A stretch of 64,000 bases of DNA from Acidiphilium sp. (GTDB lineage: Bacteria > Pseudomonadota > Alphaproteobacteria > Acetobacterales > Acetobacteraceae): positions 20,163 to 84,162 of the forward strand of contig JAQTXO010000001.1 of NCBI GenBank assembly GCA_028688765.1. Reading direction: 5' to 3'. The notes beneath the pieces are model-generated. The model worked only from the letters and a program-made list of their open reading frames with translations. It made no database searches and had not been told where the DNA came from. Both the position numbers and the translations under genes were made by a program. Positions 30,998 to 40,161 of the stretch are shown piece by piece (the first letter of the stretch is position 1; the number at the start of each line of letters is the position of its first letter).

Positions 30998-32167
30998 ATG
31001 ACGAACATCGTTGCCCTCGCCCCTGATCAGCCGCCGAAGGGCGATCTGCTCTCGCCGGTCTGGCCGGGCGAGACCATCAGGATTACCGGCACCGAATTCG
31101 ATGAACTGTTCGACTGGGCCACCGCCCAGGGGGCTTCGGATATCCGCCTGCAGAACAATCTGCCGGTCTGGATCCGGATTCACGGTCGGGAGTTGTCGGT
31201 CACCAGCCGCCCGCTGCTCGATGGTGAGGTCGAGGAGGCGATCAACCGGCTGTATGGCGCGGATGGTCAGGCGCGGCTGCGCGCGGGTGAGGATTTCGAT
31301 GTCAGCTATGAATTCCGCCCCGATCGCCGACGGCTCCTTCGCTTCAGGGTTAATGCCACGGCGGTGCGGGCGCGCGGCCATGATGGCGGTTCGGTGACTT
31401 TGCGGGCGCTGCCGGCGACACCACCCCCGCTTGCCGAACTTGGCGTCGAAGAACCGATCCTTGCCAACTTCAAGATCAGGCAGGGTTTTGTGATTGTCAG
31501 TGGCGGCGTCGAGAACGGCAAGAGCACGCTGCTTGCCGCGATGACCCGTGACATTCTCGAAGATCCGGAGAGCCATCGCTGGATCCTCGAATTCGCCGCC
31601 CCGATCGAGTTTGTCTACGAGAACATCAGATGCGTGTCGTCGGGGATCAGCCAGTCCGAGGTCCCGCGTCATCTGCCGAGTTTTGCCGCTGGGGCGCGCA
31701 ATGCAATGCGGCGCAATCCGAAGATGGTGATCATCGGCGAGTGCCGTGATTCCGAGACCATGGTACCGGCCTGTCATCTCGCGATCGCCGGTTGCGGAGT
31801 CTATACGACGCTGCACGCTGGCAGCATGGTCGAGACGATCCAGCGGGCGGTGAGTTTCTGCCCGGTCAACGAGCGCGAGGCCGTCGCGGTCCAGCTGGCG
31901 CAATCGCTGCGTCTCGTGGTCAACCAGCGCCTGGTGCCCTCGGTCGATGGCAAGCGCACCGCCCTGCGCGAATATCTCGTGTTTGATGACGATCTGCGCA
32001 AGAAACTGCTGCGGGCATCGCCTTCGGACTGGCCGGAGATTGCCCAGGACGCGCTCGGCCGCCATGGCCAATCCTACCGGATTGCGGCGCAACGGGCGCT
32101 GGCGCAGGGCCGGATCAGCGAGGAGACCGCCTATTTGATCAAGCGGGAGTTCGGCGATGTCGACTGA
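30998..32167 (+). CDS. traJ: DotB (TraJ) secretion ATPase
   Basis: The 389-residue protein belongs to the PilT/GspE/VirB11-like ATPases. Walker A is GGVENGKSTLL near residues 169-179, the acidic Walker B is MVIIGECRDSETM (about 244-256) and the His box is TLHAGSMVETI (about 269-279). An N-terminal domain contains TEFDELFDWATAQGASDIRL, the usual PilT-family start. DotB/TraJ is the hexameric ATPase that docks on DotO. It is followed by IcmT with a strong AGAGGAGGTG site. Confidence 0.9.
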   Translation: MTNIVALAPDQPPKGDLLSPVWPGETIRITGTEFDELFDWATAQGASDIRLQNNLPVWIRIHGRELSVTSRPLLDGEVEEAINRLYGADGQARLRAGEDFDVSYEFRPDRRRLLRFRVNATAVRARGHDGGSVTLRALPATPPPLAELGVEEPILANFKIRQGFVIVSGGVENGKSTLLAAMTRDILEDPESHRWILEFAAPIEFVYENIRCVSSGISQSEVPRHLPSFAAGARNAMRRNPKMVIIGECRDSETMVPACHLAIAGCGVYTTLHAGSMVETIQRAVSFCPVNEREAVAVQLAQSLRLVVNQRLVPSVDGKRTALREYLVFDDDLRKKLLRASPSDWPEIAQDALGRHGQSYRIAAQRALAQGRISEETAYLIKREFGDVD

Positions 32168-32198
32168 CCGCTCATTTCGTTCCGAGAGGAGGTGATCG

Positions 32199-32447
32199 AT
32201 GTGGCGGTATACAATGTCGCCGTTCCGACTGTTCGTGATCGATGCGCGCGCCCTGGTGCCGTTGATGATTTTTCTTGTCCACTGGAGCTTGCTGACGCTG
32301 AAGATCGCGTTCGTTGGTGTAGCGATCTTCGGCGGCGTGGAATTTGCCGGCGTTCGGTTCGCGGCTGCGTTTCGAATCATCCGGGGCTGGATCTACGGTT
32401 CCGTTCGTCCAGCCCGGCGTTCTAGCTGGAAACGGTATCTGGCATGA
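32199..32447 (+). CDS. traK: IcmT (TraK) small membrane protein
   Basis: The 82-residue protein matches IcmT/TraK in size and layout: a short aromatic N-terminus (MWRYTMSPFRLFVIDARALV) and two closely spaced hydrophobic segments (PLMIFLVHWSLLTLKIAFVGVAIFGG). It ends with a basic region (FRIIRGWIYGSVRPARRSSW). IcmT follows DotB in several type IVB loci, as here. The ribosome-binding site AGAGGAGGTG is the strongest in the locus. Confidence 0.75.
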   Translation: MWRYTMSPFRLFVIDARALVPLMIFLVHWSLLTLKIAFVGVAIFGGVEFAGVRFAAAFRIIRGWIYGSVRPARRSSWKRYLA

Positions 32448-32908
32448 GCGGATCGCTCGACACCGGACGGGTGGGCCGGGTTTTTGAAACTGTGCTGCAG
32501 CGGGATTCCCGGCCTCTTATGCTGCGTGGATTGTCCAGTTGGCGGCTGCACCGGATCCCGGCGCATGTTGCGGCGTCGCCAGGTGGGTTGCTCCCGGCGT
32601 TTCTCACGGCGGGCGACGCGCTGCTGCGTGAGGCGACCGGGCAGGGTATCGAAACCGCTTTGACGCCGGACCGGCAGGCGTTGCTCGGCTATCGGGTCGA
32701 GCGGGTCGCGGGGACGCGGTTCACCGATGTGATGCTCGCGATGATCGAGGCGGTGGACCAGATCGACCGGGGCGGCCGGCTGATGGCGGATGATCTGACG
32801 CTGGTGACGGCACTGTCCCGGTCGCGAACGACGCTGTTGGCGGCACCAGCCTTGACCGATCCCGGTCCGGTTGCTGAACCGGCTGCAAGGATCGGACCAT
32901 CGCCATGA
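32444..32908 (+). CDS. Hypothetical soluble protein in the transfer operon
   Basis: The 154-residue protein overlaps IcmT (ATGA at 32444) and the transglycosylase gene downstream. It is Arg/Leu-rich and helical, with no signal peptide or membrane segment (ALLGYRVERVAGTRFTDVML). TraL follows TraK in IncI plasmids, so positional equivalence is possible, but no sequence similarity can be asserted. Confidence 0.6.
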   Translation: MSGSLDTGRVGRVFETVLQRDSRPLMLRGLSSWRLHRIPAHVAASPGGLLPAFLTAGDALLREATGQGIETALTPDRQALLGYRVERVAGTRFTDVMLAMIEAVDQIDRGGRLMADDLTLVTALSRSRTTLLAAPALTDPGPVAEPAARIGPSP

Positions 32909-33486
32909 GGATGTTCGAGTTCGCACCCGCGCACCGATGGGGTCGGGCGCTCATTTTGCTGGCGGGCATCGCCGGTGTCGCATCGCCGGTGGCGCGGGCG
33001 TCGGCCGACCTTAACGCGCAACCCTTACCCCCACCCGGAATCGCCGGCCCGTTGTCGGCAGAGCAACGGATCGGTGCCTGCATCGAGGCAGCCGCGGCGG
33101 CCTATCGGATTCCCCCGGTGGTCATCGTCATTCTACTGCATGTCGAGGGTGGCGAGCTTGGCGGTGTACATCGCAACGCCAACGGCACCGTCGACATCGG
33201 GCCGATGCAGATTAATCAGATCTGGCTACCTACGCTCGCGCGTCACTGGCACGCCAGCGTTCATGCGACCTATGCCGCGCTCGAGGATAATTTCTGCGCC
33301 AATGTCGCGGGGGGCAGCTGGATCCTGCATCGGGCGATTGAAGAGGCGCGAGGGCATCTCTGGGGCGGTGTCGCCTATTATCATTCTCACACGCTGGATT
33401 TCGAGACGGATTACCTGCGCGCCGTCCTGCACGAGGTTCGCCATTTGCAGGCTGAGATGCGCATCCGGGATCGGGAGGGATCATGA
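32905..33486 (+). CDS. Lytic transglycosylase (VirB1-like) of the transfer system
   Basis: The 193-residue protein has a signal peptide (LILLAGIAGVASPVARASA). The SLT-type domain begins with IEAAAAAYRIPPVVIVILLHVEGG, where the glutamate of HVEGG is the expected catalytic acid. The substrate-site signature NANGTVDIGPMQIN follows, and YYHSH is near the end. Such enzymes open peptidoglycan for assembly of the transfer channel. Four-base overlaps with both neighbours put it firmly in the operon. A second, unrelated SLT gene lies at 42219. Confidence 0.82.
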   Translation: MRMFEFAPAHRWGRALILLAGIAGVASPVARASADLNAQPLPPPGIAGPLSAEQRIGACIEAAAAAYRIPPVVIVILLHVEGGELGGVHRNANGTVDIGPMQINQIWLPTLARHWHASVHATYAALEDNFCANVAGGSWILHRAIEEARGHLWGGVAYYHSHTLDFETDYLRAVLHEVRHLQAEMRIRDREGS

Positions 33487-34676
33487 GCGGCAATCTACGC
33501 ACCCAGCAGAATTCACTCGAGGAAGCCGGTCTCACCCTGCTGTTCATGGTCATCCTGATCGGTGGTTTCACGGTGTTTGCCTGGATGAAGGCACATGGCG
33601 CGATTTCCGAGGGCGTTCTGACCCTCCTGCGCGGTGAACTCTGGCTCGCCTCGCTCTGGACCCATGACGTCGATCAGGCCCGGCACGCCATGGCGGACGC
33701 GGTGCCGGGTACGGTCAAACTCGGTCAGCTGGTCAGAGCCTGCGCTTTTGTCGGCAGGGTTTACCGGATTCCGACCGCGCTTCTGCTTGGCGGTCTCGGC
33801 GGGATCGCGATCTGGCGGGCACCCGGCGAGCGGTTCAGCGAGGTGATGGACTTCGAACGGTTGATGGCGATTCAAGCGGTGAATTTTCCCTCGATCGCGG
33901 CGTTCGTCAAACGCCGCCATGGGCTGATCCTGCCCGGACACGATCGAGTACGGCAGGCGGATTTCGCGTTGCATCTCGGGGAATGGATCGGAGCCAATGC
34001 CCGCGACAGCGCGGGGCATTACGATCAGATTGCCGCCCATGGCGCGCTGGTGACCCAGTTGGGCGAACCATGGCGCGATCTCGATCATGCCTTGCCCCAG
34101 ATCAGGGCGATGTTTGCCGTATTTGCCCTGCATCTCGGGCGCGAACGCGAGGCGGCGCGAGACCTGCTCGGCACGCTGTCGCAATCGCTGGCGGCGGTCT
34201 CGCTGGAGGAGGGCGCGGCCGATCCGGCGACCAATCCCGGACCGGCGCAGCCGCTGACGTTCACCACCGAGGCCACCGATGCGGTGAATGGCGTGTTGCA
34301 CCGGACCGAAATCGTCGAACCGGCGCTGGGGGTGATGCGCTTCTATGCCTTTTCCACCACGGCAATGATGGGGCTGCTGATGCAGGCGCGCGCCAAGGCG
34401 GGGGTGCTGGCCCCTGGGCAATTTGCTTTTCTAAAACTGGTCGATCGCCCGCTCTGGTATGCCCTGCACAGTCTGGGCTTCCCGCTGACCGAGAACAATT
34501 ACGGTCCGCAACCCAACGCCCGGATCGAGGCGCTGGGTGCGCGCGCCCATTGGGAGGCCGAACGCGCTGTCGGCCAACCGCTGCCGCGGCCCCGCGTCGA
34601 GGCCGCGCTCGCCGCCATCAAACTGCGGATCCTCGATGAGTCCAATCGAGGTCGCGCTCTCACGGAGATTCGCTGA
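33483..34676 (+). CDS. trbA: DotM/IcmP (TrbA) coupling-complex protein
   Basis: The 397-residue protein has an N-terminal membrane segment (residues about 16-34, LTLLFMVILIGGFTVFAWM) and a second one near 85-105. A large cytoplasmic domain starts FERLMAIQAVNFPSIAAFVKR and contains MFAVFALHLGREREAA. This is the DotM/TrbA layout; DotM binds DotL at the inner membrane. The region ENNYGPQPNARIEALGARAHWEAE near the C-terminus is characteristic. DotL follows after one small gene. Confidence 0.82.
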   Translation: MSGNLRTQQNSLEEAGLTLLFMVILIGGFTVFAWMKAHGAISEGVLTLLRGELWLASLWTHDVDQARHAMADAVPGTVKLGQLVRACAFVGRVYRIPTALLLGGLGGIAIWRAPGERFSEVMDFERLMAIQAVNFPSIAAFVKRRHGLILPGHDRVRQADFALHLGEWIGANARDSAGHYDQIAAHGALVTQLGEPWRDLDHALPQIRAMFAVFALHLGREREAARDLLGTLSQSLAAVSLEEGAADPATNPGPAQPLTFTTEATDAVNGVLHRTEIVEPALGVMRFYAFSTTAMMGLLMQARAKAGVLAPGQFAFLKLVDRPLWYALHSLGFPLTENNYGPQPNARIEALGARAHWEAERAVGQPLPRPRVEAALAAIKLRILDESNRGRALTEIR

Positions 34677-35275
34677 TGCTGATCCATCTACACCAAATCG
34701 ACGGCAGGGCCTTCGTCACCATCGATCCGGAAGGGGAGCCGTTGCCATCGATCGAAACTCTGAGTGGACCGGTTGCGAGTTTCCGGTTGTCCTGGTCCTC
34801 GGAGCGGAGCCGGACGGAACGGGAAGAGGGGGCATGCCGCCCATCGCCGCCTCCAGCGGCCCGGCTGTCAGCGACGTCGGGGACCGCGGCACAGGAGGAT
34901 CCCGCCGGGCATCGGATCGGGCGCTATGCCGCCATGATCGGCGCTTTTGCTGTCATGTTGGTCGTCGGCATGGTGATCGGCACGCTGCGCGGCACAACTC
35001 CGCACGGCGGGGCGATTCCGGCATCGGATCGTTATCATGTGGCCGGCGATCATGCCGTAGCGCGCCGCTCGCCCCCTTACGAGACAAGCGATCCGTGGTC
35101 GCATGAGGGTGCTGGAGACGCCGGAGGGCCGTCCTTTGGCGCGGCTCCTGTCGTCGGATCGGCATCACCGGGCGGCGTGGCCCCGGTCCAGGAGCCGTCG
35201 GCCGGTGTGGCACCCGCCTCGCGTCCGGTGGTGCCACCAGGCGATCCTGCCCGCCTGTTCGGACTGCATTCATGA
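34676..35275 (+). CDS. Single-pass membrane protein between DotM and DotL
   Basis: The ATG at 34676 overlaps the DotM stop (TGATG), and its own stop overlaps the DotL start. The 199-residue product has a soluble N-terminus, one membrane segment (about residues 82-102, IGRYAAMIGAFAVMLVVGMVIGTL) and a Pro/Gly-rich periplasmic tail. IncI plasmids have TrbB (a DsbC-like protein) at this position. This protein is unrelated, while a DsbC-like gene is at base 1, so the order appears rearranged. Function unknown. Confidence 0.6.
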   Translation: MLIHLHQIDGRAFVTIDPEGEPLPSIETLSGPVASFRLSWSSERSRTEREEGACRPSPPPAARLSATSGTAAQEDPAGHRIGRYAAMIGAFAVMLVVGMVIGTLRGTTPHGGAIPASDRYHVAGDHAVARRSPPYETSDPWSHEGAGDAGGPSFGAAPVVGSASPGGVAPVQEPSAGVAPASRPVVPPGDPARLFGLHS

Positions 35276-37623
35276 ACCGCCGCCAGGTCATCGGGCCGGA
35301 TACCAATACAGAGCGTACCGGCGCACAAATCTATCGGGACGTTCGCCCCGGCTCGACCAAGTTTCTCCTCCTGCTCCGCACCGCCTTCGGCGGATTCATG
35401 GTGATCGGCCTCGGCTTCATCGGGCTGATCGTGCCGGCGGCGCTCAATCTCGTGTTACTGATCGGTCTTGGCCTAATCGCCTATATTTTTGCCGGTCCGG
35501 TGATCCTGCCGTTCCGTTTGCCGCGTCATTCCGGCCTCAAGGATCGCAACCATCCATTGCCCGGTTCGCGCAAGCCGCGCCGGGCTGCGGGAACTTATTT
35601 GCTCGGCCACGTCTGGAATTCAAACCACCAGGTTTGGGCGGCCGATGACGATCTTCGCCAAGGGGTTCCCTTTCTCGGCACGACAGGTGCCGGCAAGACG
35701 CGTGGCATCATCAGCATCCTGACCAATGCCCTGCTGCAGGCCAGCGGCTTCACTATCGTCGATGGCAAGGCGGACAATCAGTTGTATGGCGACATCATTG
35801 CCCTTGCCCGCCGCGTTGGCCGGGAGGACGACGTGCTCGCGCAGAATTATCTGGTCGCCTCGGGCAATCGCGATACCAACACCTTCAATCCTTTCGCGAC
35901 CTGCAACGCGGACGTGCTGCGCGAACTCCTGGTCAGTCAGATCGAGGAGAATCCCTCGGGCGGGGGCGACAGCAACGGCGTGTTCCGGGCCGGCGCGATT
36001 GCGTTGCTCGGTTCCCTTGCGCCGGTCCTGGTCTGGGTGCGCGATCACCATGGCATTCCGATCGACATCGAGCGGATCCGGTTCGCGACTGAGTTGCGCT
36101 CGGTTGCCAGCATTGCGACCAAGAAGAAATTCCTGATCCGTAAATCCGTCAACAGCGACCCCGAGGAAATCGATATCGGCGACATTCCGGGCGCGCTGAT
36201 CTATCCGCTGCGCGCCTATCTCGGCGAAACTGGAAACTACGAACTTGACCTCGACTGGAACCGCCAGAAATCGACCGAACCCTCGCGTCAGCACAGTTTC
36301 GTGCTGCTGCATTTTCGCCAGACCTTCACCCAGCTGGCCGTCTCGCTCGGGCACATCTTCAAATGCCAGAACGGCGATATCGATATGCGCGATGTCGTGC
36401 TCAACCGGCGCATCCTGGTCGTTAACCTCCCCGCCCTGGAAAACTCCGGCGAGACCACCGCGGCCCTCGGCAAGATCGTGGTCGCCACCATGCGCAACAT
36501 GATGGCGCAGGTGCTCGGTGCCAATCTCGAAGGAAAATTCGAGGAGATCATCGAGAACAAGCCCTCGCTGGCCCCGTCCGCCTATCCGGTTGCCCTCGAT
36601 GAGGTCGGCTATTACGCCGTACCTGGCATGGACAAGATGCTCGCCATGGGCCGCGCGCTTGGATTTGCCTTTCTGCTCGGTTTCCAGGAAATCGCCGGGA
36701 TCCGGGCGCGGATCGGCGATTCACTTTATTCCTGGCTCGGCAATCTCAACCTGCAGATCCTGATGCGCTTGCAGGAAGGGGGACCGACGCGGGAGTATGT
36801 CGAGAATACCGTAGGCGATTCCTTCGTTACTCAGGTTTCCGGTTACGATTCCGCCGGGGTGGGTGGTTATCAGGAAACCTCGCGGACGGATGTGCAACGC
36901 ACCAAGCGGGTGGATTTTGCCGATCTGCGGAGTCAGATCGAGGGCGAGGCGGTCATTCTGTTCGGGCCGCATCGGATGTATGTCAATCTGCTTTATATCA
37001 ATCCGGCTCCGAAAGGCTGGTCGCGACTCAACCGGCCGATCCAGATGGCGATGGTGGATCGCTCGTTGCTGGGCCAGGCGTGTAGCGAGGCAGCCGCGAT
37101 CGCGCGGGAGTTGGAAATCGGCTTCGATCCGCACAAGCCTTTGGCATACAGCCGGGCGATTGCGGCGATTCTCGAGGGGATGCGCCGCGCGGTGGCGAGC
37201 GGCAGAGTTCTGGAGGGGACCGATCTCGCCGATCAGGTCTGCCGCAATCTGCACGACTTGCCGGAGACCGAGATCCCGGCTGAGGCCGATGGCATCGCGA
37301 ACGATCTCGGGGCGGGCGATGGTACCGGCGTTCCGTTGACCGGTGTGCGCAAGATGGTCGATCCGCAAGCGACCAAGCCGCCGATTCCAGTGCTTCAAGC
37401 GATCGGGCCGGGGATTGCCGAAGCCGACCGCCGGATCGTGGTGGCGATTGAAACCTGGGGGGGAGCCGATGCCGAAGCCGCGCAAAGGGCGGCGGAAGCG
37501 TTGAGCGCGCGGGTCACAGGGTTGGCCACCCCCCCGGTGTTGCCCGCCATGGCCCCTGCCGAGTTTCACCGGATGATCACGACGCTGACCAACCATCTTG
37601 AAACGATTGCAAAAGGGGCGTGA
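35272..37623 (+). CDS. trbC: DotL/IcmO (TrbC) type IV coupling ATPase
   Basis: The 783-residue protein has two N-terminal membrane segments (about residues 25-80: LLLLRTAFGGFMVIGLGFIG and LNLVLLIGLGLIAYIFAG) and an AAA+ motor domain. Walker A is GTTGAGKTRG (about 136-145) and Walker B is YPVALDEVGYYAVPGM (about 438-453). The coupling-protein motif AFLLGFQEIAGI is near 463-474. DotL/TrbC recruits the relaxosome or substrates to the channel. The C-terminal 200 residues are acidic and helical, the region that in Legionella binds adaptors. It is the last core transfer gene on this strand. Confidence 0.9.
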   Translation: MNRRQVIGPDTNTERTGAQIYRDVRPGSTKFLLLLRTAFGGFMVIGLGFIGLIVPAALNLVLLIGLGLIAYIFAGPVILPFRLPRHSGLKDRNHPLPGSRKPRRAAGTYLLGHVWNSNHQVWAADDDLRQGVPFLGTTGAGKTRGIISILTNALLQASGFTIVDGKADNQLYGDIIALARRVGREDDVLAQNYLVASGNRDTNTFNPFATCNADVLRELLVSQIEENPSGGGDSNGVFRAGAIALLGSLAPVLVWVRDHHGIPIDIERIRFATELRSVASIATKKKFLIRKSVNSDPEEIDIGDIPGALIYPLRAYLGETGNYELDLDWNRQKSTEPSRQHSFVLLHFRQTFTQLAVSLGHIFKCQNGDIDMRDVVLNRRILVVNLPALENSGETTAALGKIVVATMRNMMAQVLGANLEGKFEEIIENKPSLAPSAYPVALDEVGYYAVPGMDKMLAMGRALGFAFLLGFQEIAGIRARIGDSLYSWLGNLNLQILMRLQEGGPTREYVENTVGDSFVTQVSGYDSAGVGGYQETSRTDVQRTKRVDFADLRSQIEGEAVILFGPHRMYVNLLYINPAPKGWSRLNRPIQMAMVDRSLLGQACSEAAAIARELEIGFDPHKPLAYSRAIAAILEGMRRAVASGRVLEGTDLADQVCRNLHDLPETEIPAEADGIANDLGAGDGTGVPLTGVRKMVDPQATKPPIPVLQAIGPGIAEADRRIVVAIETWGGADAEAAQRAAEALSARVTGLATPPVLPAMAPAEFHRMITTLTNHLETIAKGA

Positions 37624-37626
37624 CAG

Positions 37627-38520
37627 ATGCTCTATATCGAACCTGCCGCGGGGGTTGCGCCGGTCGTCCGCTTCATCGAAACCGCCCGGCACCCGGTGGA
37701 CATCGAAGTCTATTACCTCTCCAGCCGGGCAGTGCTGGAGGCGATTGCGCGGGATCATGCCCGCGGCATTGCGGTCCGGGTCATCGTCGATGGCAAGCCC
37801 TACCGCTTGGCGCGGGATCTTGTCGCGCGCGAGGTTGCCCGGATCAGGGCGGCTGGCGCGGTGGTGCGGTTCGCGCCGGCGCGGTTTGAGGGTGATTATC
37901 GCTTCGACCACGCGAAATACGCGGTCTCCGGCCATCAGGTGCTGATCGGCACCGCGAACTGGGATTACAGTGCGTTTCACCGGAACCGTGAATATTTCTA
38001 CACCAGCGACGATCCGAATCTGTCGCTGGCGCTCGGCCGGGTCTTCACCGCCGACTGGTCGGGGAGTCGGGCCGGATCGAGGACCCGGAACCTGTCGCGT
38101 CGCCTAGTCCTGTCGCCCGGTGCCGAACCGAAATTGGCCGCGATCATCGGTCAGCCGGGCGCGGTGGACATTGATGCCGAGGAACTTGGCGACGATCCGG
38201 CATTGTTGCAGGCGATCGAGCGCAAGGGCGAGAACGCGCGCCTGATTCTGCCAGCGCGGCTGTCGCGGACCGACCGGGCCATTGTCGCGGCATTGCGCCG
38301 GTCCGGGGTGCAAGTGCGGCTGCTGCCGGTCCGCCCGCTCTATCTCCACGCCAAAATGATTGTGGGACAAAGCTACGGCTTCATCGGTTCGGAAAATGTC
38401 TCGCGATCGAGCCTCGAGTCGAACCGCGAGGTTGGCGTGGTGATGACCGCACCAGGTCACCTGGCCGCGCTGCGGAATTCGTTCGCATATGACTGGAACC
38501 ATGGCGATGAACTGCGGTAA
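37627..38520 (+). CDS. Phospholipase D-family protein (Nuc-like)
   Basis: The 297-residue protein has two PLD half-domains. The first contains YRFDHAKYAV, then GTANWDYSAFHRNREY (about residues 92-123). The second contains LYLHAKMIV, then GSENVSRSSLESNREVGV (about 238-272). Both keep the His-x-Lys and the Asn/Ser patch but lack the strict HKD aspartate spacing. No signal peptide is present, so it is probably cytoplasmic. Plasmid-borne PLD nucleases of this type accompany several type IV systems. It starts three bases after the DotL stop. Confidence 0.75.
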   Translation: MLYIEPAAGVAPVVRFIETARHPVDIEVYYLSSRAVLEAIARDHARGIAVRVIVDGKPYRLARDLVAREVARIRAAGAVVRFAPARFEGDYRFDHAKYAVSGHQVLIGTANWDYSAFHRNREYFYTSDDPNLSLALGRVFTADWSGSRAGSRTRNLSRRLVLSPGAEPKLAAIIGQPGAVDIDAEELGDDPALLQAIERKGENARLILPARLSRTDRAIVAALRRSGVQVRLLPVRPLYLHAKMIVGQSYGFIGSENVSRSSLESNREVGVVMTAPGHLAALRNSFAYDWNHGDELR

Positions 38521-38546
38521 TTTCCTGCAAAAATGGGAGAAATTTG

Positions 38547-38720
38547 ATGCACATGCTGTTTCATTCGATTCTGCACGCGATCGTCTATGGCGCGTTTTTC
38601 GATCCGACGCGTCACCTGACCTTGCCACAGGTCATCGCCTTCGGTGTCATTGTGTCGGGTCTTGTGGTGGTTTTGCCGCGCCTGCGCTTACGCCGGCGGG
38701 ACTACGGACGGCGCTGGTAA
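38547..38720 (+). CDS. Small membrane protein, 57 residues
   Basis: The ATG at 38547 is preceded by GGGAGA with six-base spacing, and the frame runs to TAA at 38718-38720. Translation gives MHMLFHSILHAIVYGAFFDP, then a membrane segment (VIAFGVIVSGLVVVLPRL) and a basic tail (RLRRRDYGRRW). The positive-inside rule predicts a cytoplasmic C-terminus. It fills the only gap between the PLD gene and the next gene and has good codon use. Function unknown. Confidence 0.55.
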   Translation: MHMLFHSILHAIVYGAFFDPTRHLTLPQVIAFGVIVSGLVVVLPRLRLRRRDYGRRW

Positions 38721-38723
38721 GCG

Positions 38724-39038
38724 ATGTCCCCGCGAGACCTGACCGAGCGCGAACGTCAGATCCGGCTCAAGGCTCTGATCCGCAGCAGTCCGAACGATCC
38801 GTTGCTTCACTATCTCGTCCGGCATCAGGAGCGGATCGTCAGTATCCTGGAAAAATGCGACGGCGACTGGGATTTTATTCTCAAGACGATCAACCACCAC
38901 AAGATTTTCGACGTTCATGGCAACGTCGTGGCGCTGCACGTCCTGAAACGGAGCTGGTCGCGGGTGATCCATGCCCTGGAGCGCGAAGAGGCATCGTACG
39001 ACGTGAAGCTGATGCTGGCCCAAAAGCCCCCCTCCTGA
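38724..39038 (+). CDS. Single-domain member of a repeated domain family (relaxosome or partition candidate)
   Basis: The 104-residue protein is one copy of a domain also present twice in the next gene. Its core has WDFILKTINHHKIFDVHGNVV, then LKRSWSRVIHAL. The shared pattern is a tryptophan, a helix, D-x-x-G-N-x-V, then a helix ending L-x-x-[ST]-W-x-[RK]-V. The compact helical size suggests DNA or protein binding. There is no signal peptide. Adjacent to a two-copy homologue and a P-loop protein, it forms a small module. I do not know a named family for it. Confidence 0.6.
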   Translation: MSPRDLTERERQIRLKALIRSSPNDPLLHYLVRHQERIVSILEKCDGDWDFILKTINHHKIFDVHGNVVALHVLKRSWSRVIHALEREEASYDVKLMLAQKPPS

Positions 39039-39103
39039 TTTCCCGTCGGGTGTGGGATCCAACGCCTGTTCCTCGTTCACACGCGTGTGCCGGGTGACCG
39101 CCG

Positions 39104-40093
39104 ATGCGCAAACTCCCGCCCACTGAAAGCGAACGCCGCGCCAGCGTCCTGCGGCGCGAATCTGCGAAACGCGATCTGGCAGAGCAGCGGCAGGCAAGCC
39201 GCTCGGCGCTGTTTCGCCTCTTGGACAGCACCTTCGAGGAAATTGCCGTCTACCGGACAAGCGGGACGGGGTGGGGGCCGGTGCTCGCCTGGATCGCGGA
39301 ATGCGGCGTCACCGATCCGCACGGAAACCGCGTCACGGCCGAAACGCTCGCGGCCACCTGGCATCGGGTCAAAACCGCTCGCGAGGCGCGCGGCCTGCAC
39401 AAACCTCCGGTGTTTTCGGCCGGGGTGGATCGGCAGGAAAGTCAGCAAGGAAGTCCTGAGATGGCGAGTGCTAAAATCGTTACACCGGTCAGCGTGCGAT
39501 TTTCCGGTGATTTTGCGGAGGCTCTTGCAGAGGCAGATCGGCACTCGCCGTTGTTTTTGTTCCTTCGTGACAATTACGATACTATTTTCGCGCATCGGCC
39601 GAAGCAGGGCGGATGGCATAAATTCCTTGCCGTGTTGAATGCGGCGGGTCTTCGGGACGGTCAGGGCAACGCGGTTACCCCGCGTATACTCAAGCGTACC
39701 TGGTACAAGGTCAACAAGACGGTGCTGGCTGACCGCAGTCGCCCAGCGGCCTGCATCGGCACCAGTCCTCTCCAAAGATCCGACAAGCCGAGGCCGTCTT
39801 ACAGTGAAGATCCGGATCAGACGGGGTCACCAACAATTCTCTCGCCCCATCGTCCGGCTGATCGTCATTCGAGCGGCGCATCACATCCGAATCCTCAGAT
39901 TGTGCCGCGATCGCCCACAGGTACTCCCGATAAATCCGCGACGCCCCTGACGCTGGAACAGGCCTGGATGATCCAGAATCTCCGTAATAAATATCGGAAG
40001 AGCGCGGGGTTTTCTCCAGCAACGGAACTGGATCACGACCTTGTGAAACGTCTGGTCGAACAAGTCGTTCCGACTTGCACGGAAGCGGTTTGA
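39104..40093 (+). CDS. Protein with two copies of the D-x-x-G-N-x-V...TW-x-x-V domain
   Basis: The 329-residue protein contains two related blocks. Copy 1 is near residues 46-92 (WGPVLAWIAECGVTDPHGNR, then TLAATWHRVKTAR). Copy 2 is near 150-205 (GGWHKFLAVLNAAGLRDGQG, then ILKRTWYKVNKT). A Ser/Pro-rich linker (about 225-290) leads to a helical C-terminus. It lies just upstream of a ParA/StbB-like P-loop gene, an arrangement seen in plasmid stabilisation and relaxosome operons. DNA binding is inferred. Confidence 0.6.
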   Translation: MRKLPPTESERRASVLRRESAKRDLAEQRQASRSALFRLLDSTFEEIAVYRTSGTGWGPVLAWIAECGVTDPHGNRVTAETLAATWHRVKTAREARGLHKPPVFSAGVDRQESQQGSPEMASAKIVTPVSVRFSGDFAEALAEADRHSPLFLFLRDNYDTIFAHRPKQGGWHKFLAVLNAAGLRDGQGNAVTPRILKRTWYKVNKTVLADRSRPAACIGTSPLQRSDKPRPSYSEDPDQTGSPTILSPHRPADRHSSGASHPNPQIVPRSPTGTPDKSATPLTLEQAWMIQNLRNKYRKSAGFSPATELDHDLVKRLVEQVVPTCTEAV

Positions 40094-40161
40094 AATCTGT
40101 GGGCGGGCAAATCCGAATGTCGCGGAGAGGCCGGCGTGGCAACCAGAAGAGGCAGAGAGTC

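Noticed and set aside
30974-32380. 468-residue minus-strand ORF over DotB
   Set aside because: Antisense shadow of the strongly supported DotB gene; Arg/His/Pro-rich composition with no domain.
36721-37980. 419-residue minus-strand ORF over DotL
   Set aside because: Antisense to DotL and the PLD gene.
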